Shown in pieces: positions 15,054-16,601 of a stretch of 16,601 bases of DNA (the first letter of the stretch is position 1; every line of letters starts with the position of its first letter). A program made the translations under genes and the position numbers. Source of the DNA: an uncultured Emergencia sp. (GTDB lineage Bacteria > Bacillota > Clostridia > Peptostreptococcales > Anaerovoracaceae); assembly GCA_937997955.1 (NCBI GenBank), contig CALLDR010000197.1, forward strand, positions 1-16,601, in the 5' to 3' direction. The notes under the pieces are model-generated. The model was not told where the DNA came from and did no database searches. It saw nothing but the letters and a program-made list of their open reading frames with translations.

Positions 15054-15137
15054 AAAAAAAATAAGGAGACCGGCTTTTAGTGAGAAGGATATCTGAGATC
15101 CCGAAACTCTCTAAAATTCGCCATCTTGACCTTATTT
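15054..15137 (-). terminator. Attenuator-like terminator in the pyrG leader
   Basis: On the minus strand AAATAAGG (15130-15137) pairs with CCTTATTT (15059-15066). Inside are further pairing segments AGATGGC/GCCGGTCT (one bulge) and TTTTAG/CTAAAA, making one long interrupted hairpin. It ends in eight T (15054-15061), about 50 bases ahead of the pyrG start. A terminator here only makes sense as a control point for pyrG. Confidence 0.65.
15077..15124 (-). CDS. Possible 15-residue leader peptide within the pyrG attenuator
   Basis: A minus-strand frame encodes MANFREFRDLRYPSH and stops inside the right half of the terminator hairpin. Its possible ribosome site (AAGG, 15130-15133) lies in the left arm, about five bases before the ATG. 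A ribosome here would cover or open the hairpin, so translation could couple to read-through. A frame this short can arise by chance; I recognise no relative. Confidence 0.35.
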   Translation of the reverse strand: MANFREFRDLRYPSH

Positions 15138-15181
15138 CTCTTATGTTCTTGCGCAATTTTTTAAAATAATATTACTGAAAT

Positions 15182-15187
15182 ATTATA
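15182..15187 (-). promoter_or_regulatory. Candidate pyrG -10 element
   Basis: A perfect TATAAT lies on the minus strand, upstream of the leader terminator. No convincing -35 is found at 16-18 bases. Transcription would begin near 15175 in AT-rich sequence without the GGG start used in Bacillus pyrG control. Confidence 0.4.
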
Positions 15188-15253
15188 CTCCTTTTTGTAT
15201 TCCAAGTCCAGCAAATTTTCAAAAAAATTTTTTGTTAAATCTGCGAAAAACAG

Positions 15254-15282
15254 ATGCAATATATGGCAGTTTATTCTATAAT
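15254..15282 (+). promoter_or_regulatory. Promoter of the threonine aldolase gene
   Basis: A perfect TATAAT at 15277-15282 has a weak -35 (ATGCAA, 15254-15259) at 17 bases. The start would be near 15289, some 40 bases ahead of the ATG with its AGGAGGA site. Confidence 0.5.
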
Positions 15283-15329
15283 GTACTTATCTGACAAATA
15301 CCAAAAGGGATCTACAGGAGGACAAAATT

Positions 15330-16358
15330 ATGATATATTTCAGAAGCGACTACAGCCAGGGCGCCCATCCTCACATACTGGACGCGCTGATTCAAACCAA
15401 TGAAGAGCATACAGACGGATACGCGCTGGACCCCCACAGTGAACACGCGGCTCAGATGATCAAAGACATGATCGGCGTGCAGGACTGCGAGGTACACATG
15501 ATGGTAGGCGGCACGCCGACCAACGTCGTTACCATCGCTTCCGCTCTCCGTCCTTTTGAAGCCGTCGTAGCGCCGAGGACCGGCCACATATACATTCATG
15601 AGTGCGGCGCCGTGGAAGCCAGCGGCCACAGAGTCCTCGCCGTAGAAGGCGTCGACGGAAAGCTGACTCCCGCTTTGATCGAAGCCGCCTGGGGTGAATT
15701 TGAAGACGACCACACGGTAGTTCCAAAGATGGCCTATATTTCCAATACGACAGAAAGCGGCACCATCTACAGCAAAGCCGAGCTGGAAGCTCTGAGCAAA
15801 GCCTGCCGGGACCGGGATATGTATCTGTACATGGACGGCGCGAGATTGGGCGCTGCCCTCACCTGCGAGGACAACGACCTGACCCTTTCAGACATCGCCC
15901 GCCTGACGGACGCCTTTTACATCGGCGGCACGAAGAACGGCTGCCTGCTGGGCGAAGCCGTCGTAATCCTGAACAAAGAGCTTGCCAACCATTATCGCTG
16001 GATGATCAAGCAGAACTGCGCCATGCTGGCAAAGGGCCGCCTCATCGGCGTGCAGTTTGAAGCGCTGCTGGAAGGCGGTGAAAACAGCGTATTCTACCAG
16101 ATCGGCCGTCACGAAAACGCCATGGCAAAGAAGCTGCGCGAGGGCATCGAAGCCGCCGGCTACAGCTTTGACGGAAATTCCAGGACCAACCAGCTGTTTC
16201 CGATCCTTCCGGAGCCGATGGTCCGGGAGCTGGAAAAGGACTTCTTTTTCTACGATTGGGCTCCCGCCGAAAACGGCTGCCGGGTGATCCGCCTGGTCAC
16301 CTCCTGGGGCACCACAGAAGACGACGTAAACGCCTTTATCGAGGCGCTGCGCAAATAG
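15330..16358 (+). CDS. ltaE: Low-specificity L-threonine aldolase / beta-eliminating lyase family PLP enzyme
   Basis: The 342-residue fold-type I PLP enzyme should split L-threonine or allo-threonine to glycine and acetaldehyde. Family marks are the opening FRSDYSQGAHPHIL, the substrate-region DGYALDPHSEHAAQMIKDMIG, GGTPTNVV (60-67), the PLP-stacking region HIYIHECGA (86-94), Asp169 in MDGARLG for the pyridine nitrogen, and the Schiff-base lysine Lys202 in YIGGTKNG. The C-terminal small domain ends normally (TTEDDVNAFIEALRK). AGGAGGA lies about 10 bases before the ATG. It is a single-gene unit with its own promoter and terminator. Related beta-eliminating lyases share the fold, so exact substrate preference is uncertain. 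Confidence 0.9.
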   Translation: MIYFRSDYSQGAHPHILDALIQTNEEHTDGYALDPHSEHAAQMIKDMIGVQDCEVHMMVGGTPTNVVTIASALRPFEAVVAPRTGHIYIHECGAVEASGHRVLAVEGVDGKLTPALIEAAWGEFEDDHTVVPKMAYISNTTESGTIYSKAELEALSKACRDRDMYLYMDGARLGAALTCEDNDLTLSDIARLTDAFYIGGTKNGCLLGEAVVILNKELANHYRWMIKQNCAMLAKGRLIGVQFEALLEGGENSVFYQIGRHENAMAKKLREGIEAAGYSFDGNSRTNQLFPILPEPMVRELEKDFFFYDWAPAENGCRVIRLVTSWGTTEDDVNAFIEALRK

Positions 16359-16451
16359 GCTGATATTTAAAGCCCTATGGCGAAGCAAAATAGCAAATTT
16401 AAGATGACAGCCTTAAAATAACTGTCAAAAAGAATAAGAACTGACCATACA

Positions 16452-16482
16452 AGCGCATACCTCAAGGTGTGCGCTGTTTGTT
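16452..16482 (+). terminator. Intrinsic terminator after the threonine aldolase gene
   Basis: AGCGCATACC (16452-16461) pairs with GGTGTGCGCT (16466-16475) through ten positions with one T.G pair, around a TCAA loop. It is followed by GTTTGTTT. It begins 93 bases after the stop; a smaller TGACAG/CTGTCA dyad (16405-16410 with 16422-16427) lies between. Confidence 0.7.
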
Positions 16483-16601
16483 TGGCAAATCTTCACGAGT
16501 CCTGCGGAAGCGCCGGTGTCGTCAGAAGTGTTACAACTGCCGGGGGGGGGAGCGTCAGACAGGCCGCATCCATAGGGAACGTTTCGACAGGTTTCCCCAT
16601 T
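16483..16601. other. Window end with no supported gene
   Basis: This GC-rich stretch contains a run of nine G (16542-16550). One frame on each strand stays open to the window edge, but neither has a start codon with an RBS or a recognisable motif. It may be the edge of a feature that continues outside. Confidence 0.4.

Noticed and set aside
16466..16500. GTGTG as a possible group II intron 5' end next to a terminator
   Set aside because: The GTGTG is part of the terminator stem itself, and no intron domain V or maturase frame is visible.
16590..16601. AATGGGGAAACC on the minus strand, as found near the start of 23S rRNA
   Set aside because: Only about 12 bases match; the adjoining bases do not follow 23S sequence as I know it. 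More sequence to the right would settle it.
1..16601. CRISPR arrays, tRNA genes, transposases, phage genes
   Set aside because: I looked on both strands and found no regularly spaced repeats, tRNA-like cloverleaf, or transposase/integrase motifs.

Overview
The window looks like ordinary chromosome from a spore-forming, Gram-positive anaerobe of the Clostridia. SpoIIID marks a sporulator. The RBSs are strong AGGAGG-like sites, the promoters are classical -35/-10, and the secreted leucine-rich-repeat proteins carry an FN3 domain. Coding sequence is moderately GC-rich (about half G+C by eye) and intergenic sequence is AT-rich. An Eubacteriales / Anaerovoracaceae-like host is my guess, not proven. 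I see no phage, IS transposase, CRISPR array or tRNA.

Layout. 1-1310: an MreB/Mbl-type cell-shape actin on the minus strand, with hairpins beyond its 3' end and a good promoter. 1359-4040: two tandem plus-strand genes for secreted BspA-like LRR + FN3 proteins, closed by a bidirectional terminator. 4181-8062: a minus-strand phosphate operon, PhoP-like regulator > PhoR-like kinase > Na/Pi cotransporter fused to PhoU, with two TTAACA repeats (candidate Pho box) upstream. 8071-8446: spoIIID with terminator and a sigma-E-like promoter. 8551-10051: an M20 aminoacyl-histidine dipeptidase (PepD), divergent from a small SAM methyltransferase (10238-10888). 10889-11377: a non-coding region with a repeat-rich block and a promoter overlain by two palindromic operators. 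11378-13408: a BlaI-type repressor, an M56 (BlaR1-like) membrane metalloprotease without a sensor domain, and a lipoprotein of unknown function. 13413-15187: CTP synthase (pyrG), converging tail to tail, with a long leader that holds a terminator hairpin and a 15-codon reading frame. 15254-16482: a threonine aldolase-family PLP enzyme and its terminator. The last ~120 bases hold no gene I can support.

How the genes work together. The phosphate operon looks like a self-contained circuit: sensor, regulator, transporter, and the PhoU domain that elsewhere links transport to PhoR. The BlaI/M56/lipoprotein genes look like one autoregulated envelope-signalling unit without a beta-lactamase. SpoIIID and an MreB paralogue (mbl) are neighbours in Bacillus subtilis; here the phosphate operon and the LRR pair lie between them.

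The points most worth a second look are the pyrG leader, the near-identical FN3 modules of otherwise diverged LRR genes, the sensorless BlaI/M56/lipoprotein unit, the repeat block at 10914-11111, and the stacked inverted repeats between pepD and the methyltransferase. None is proven to be a new system.
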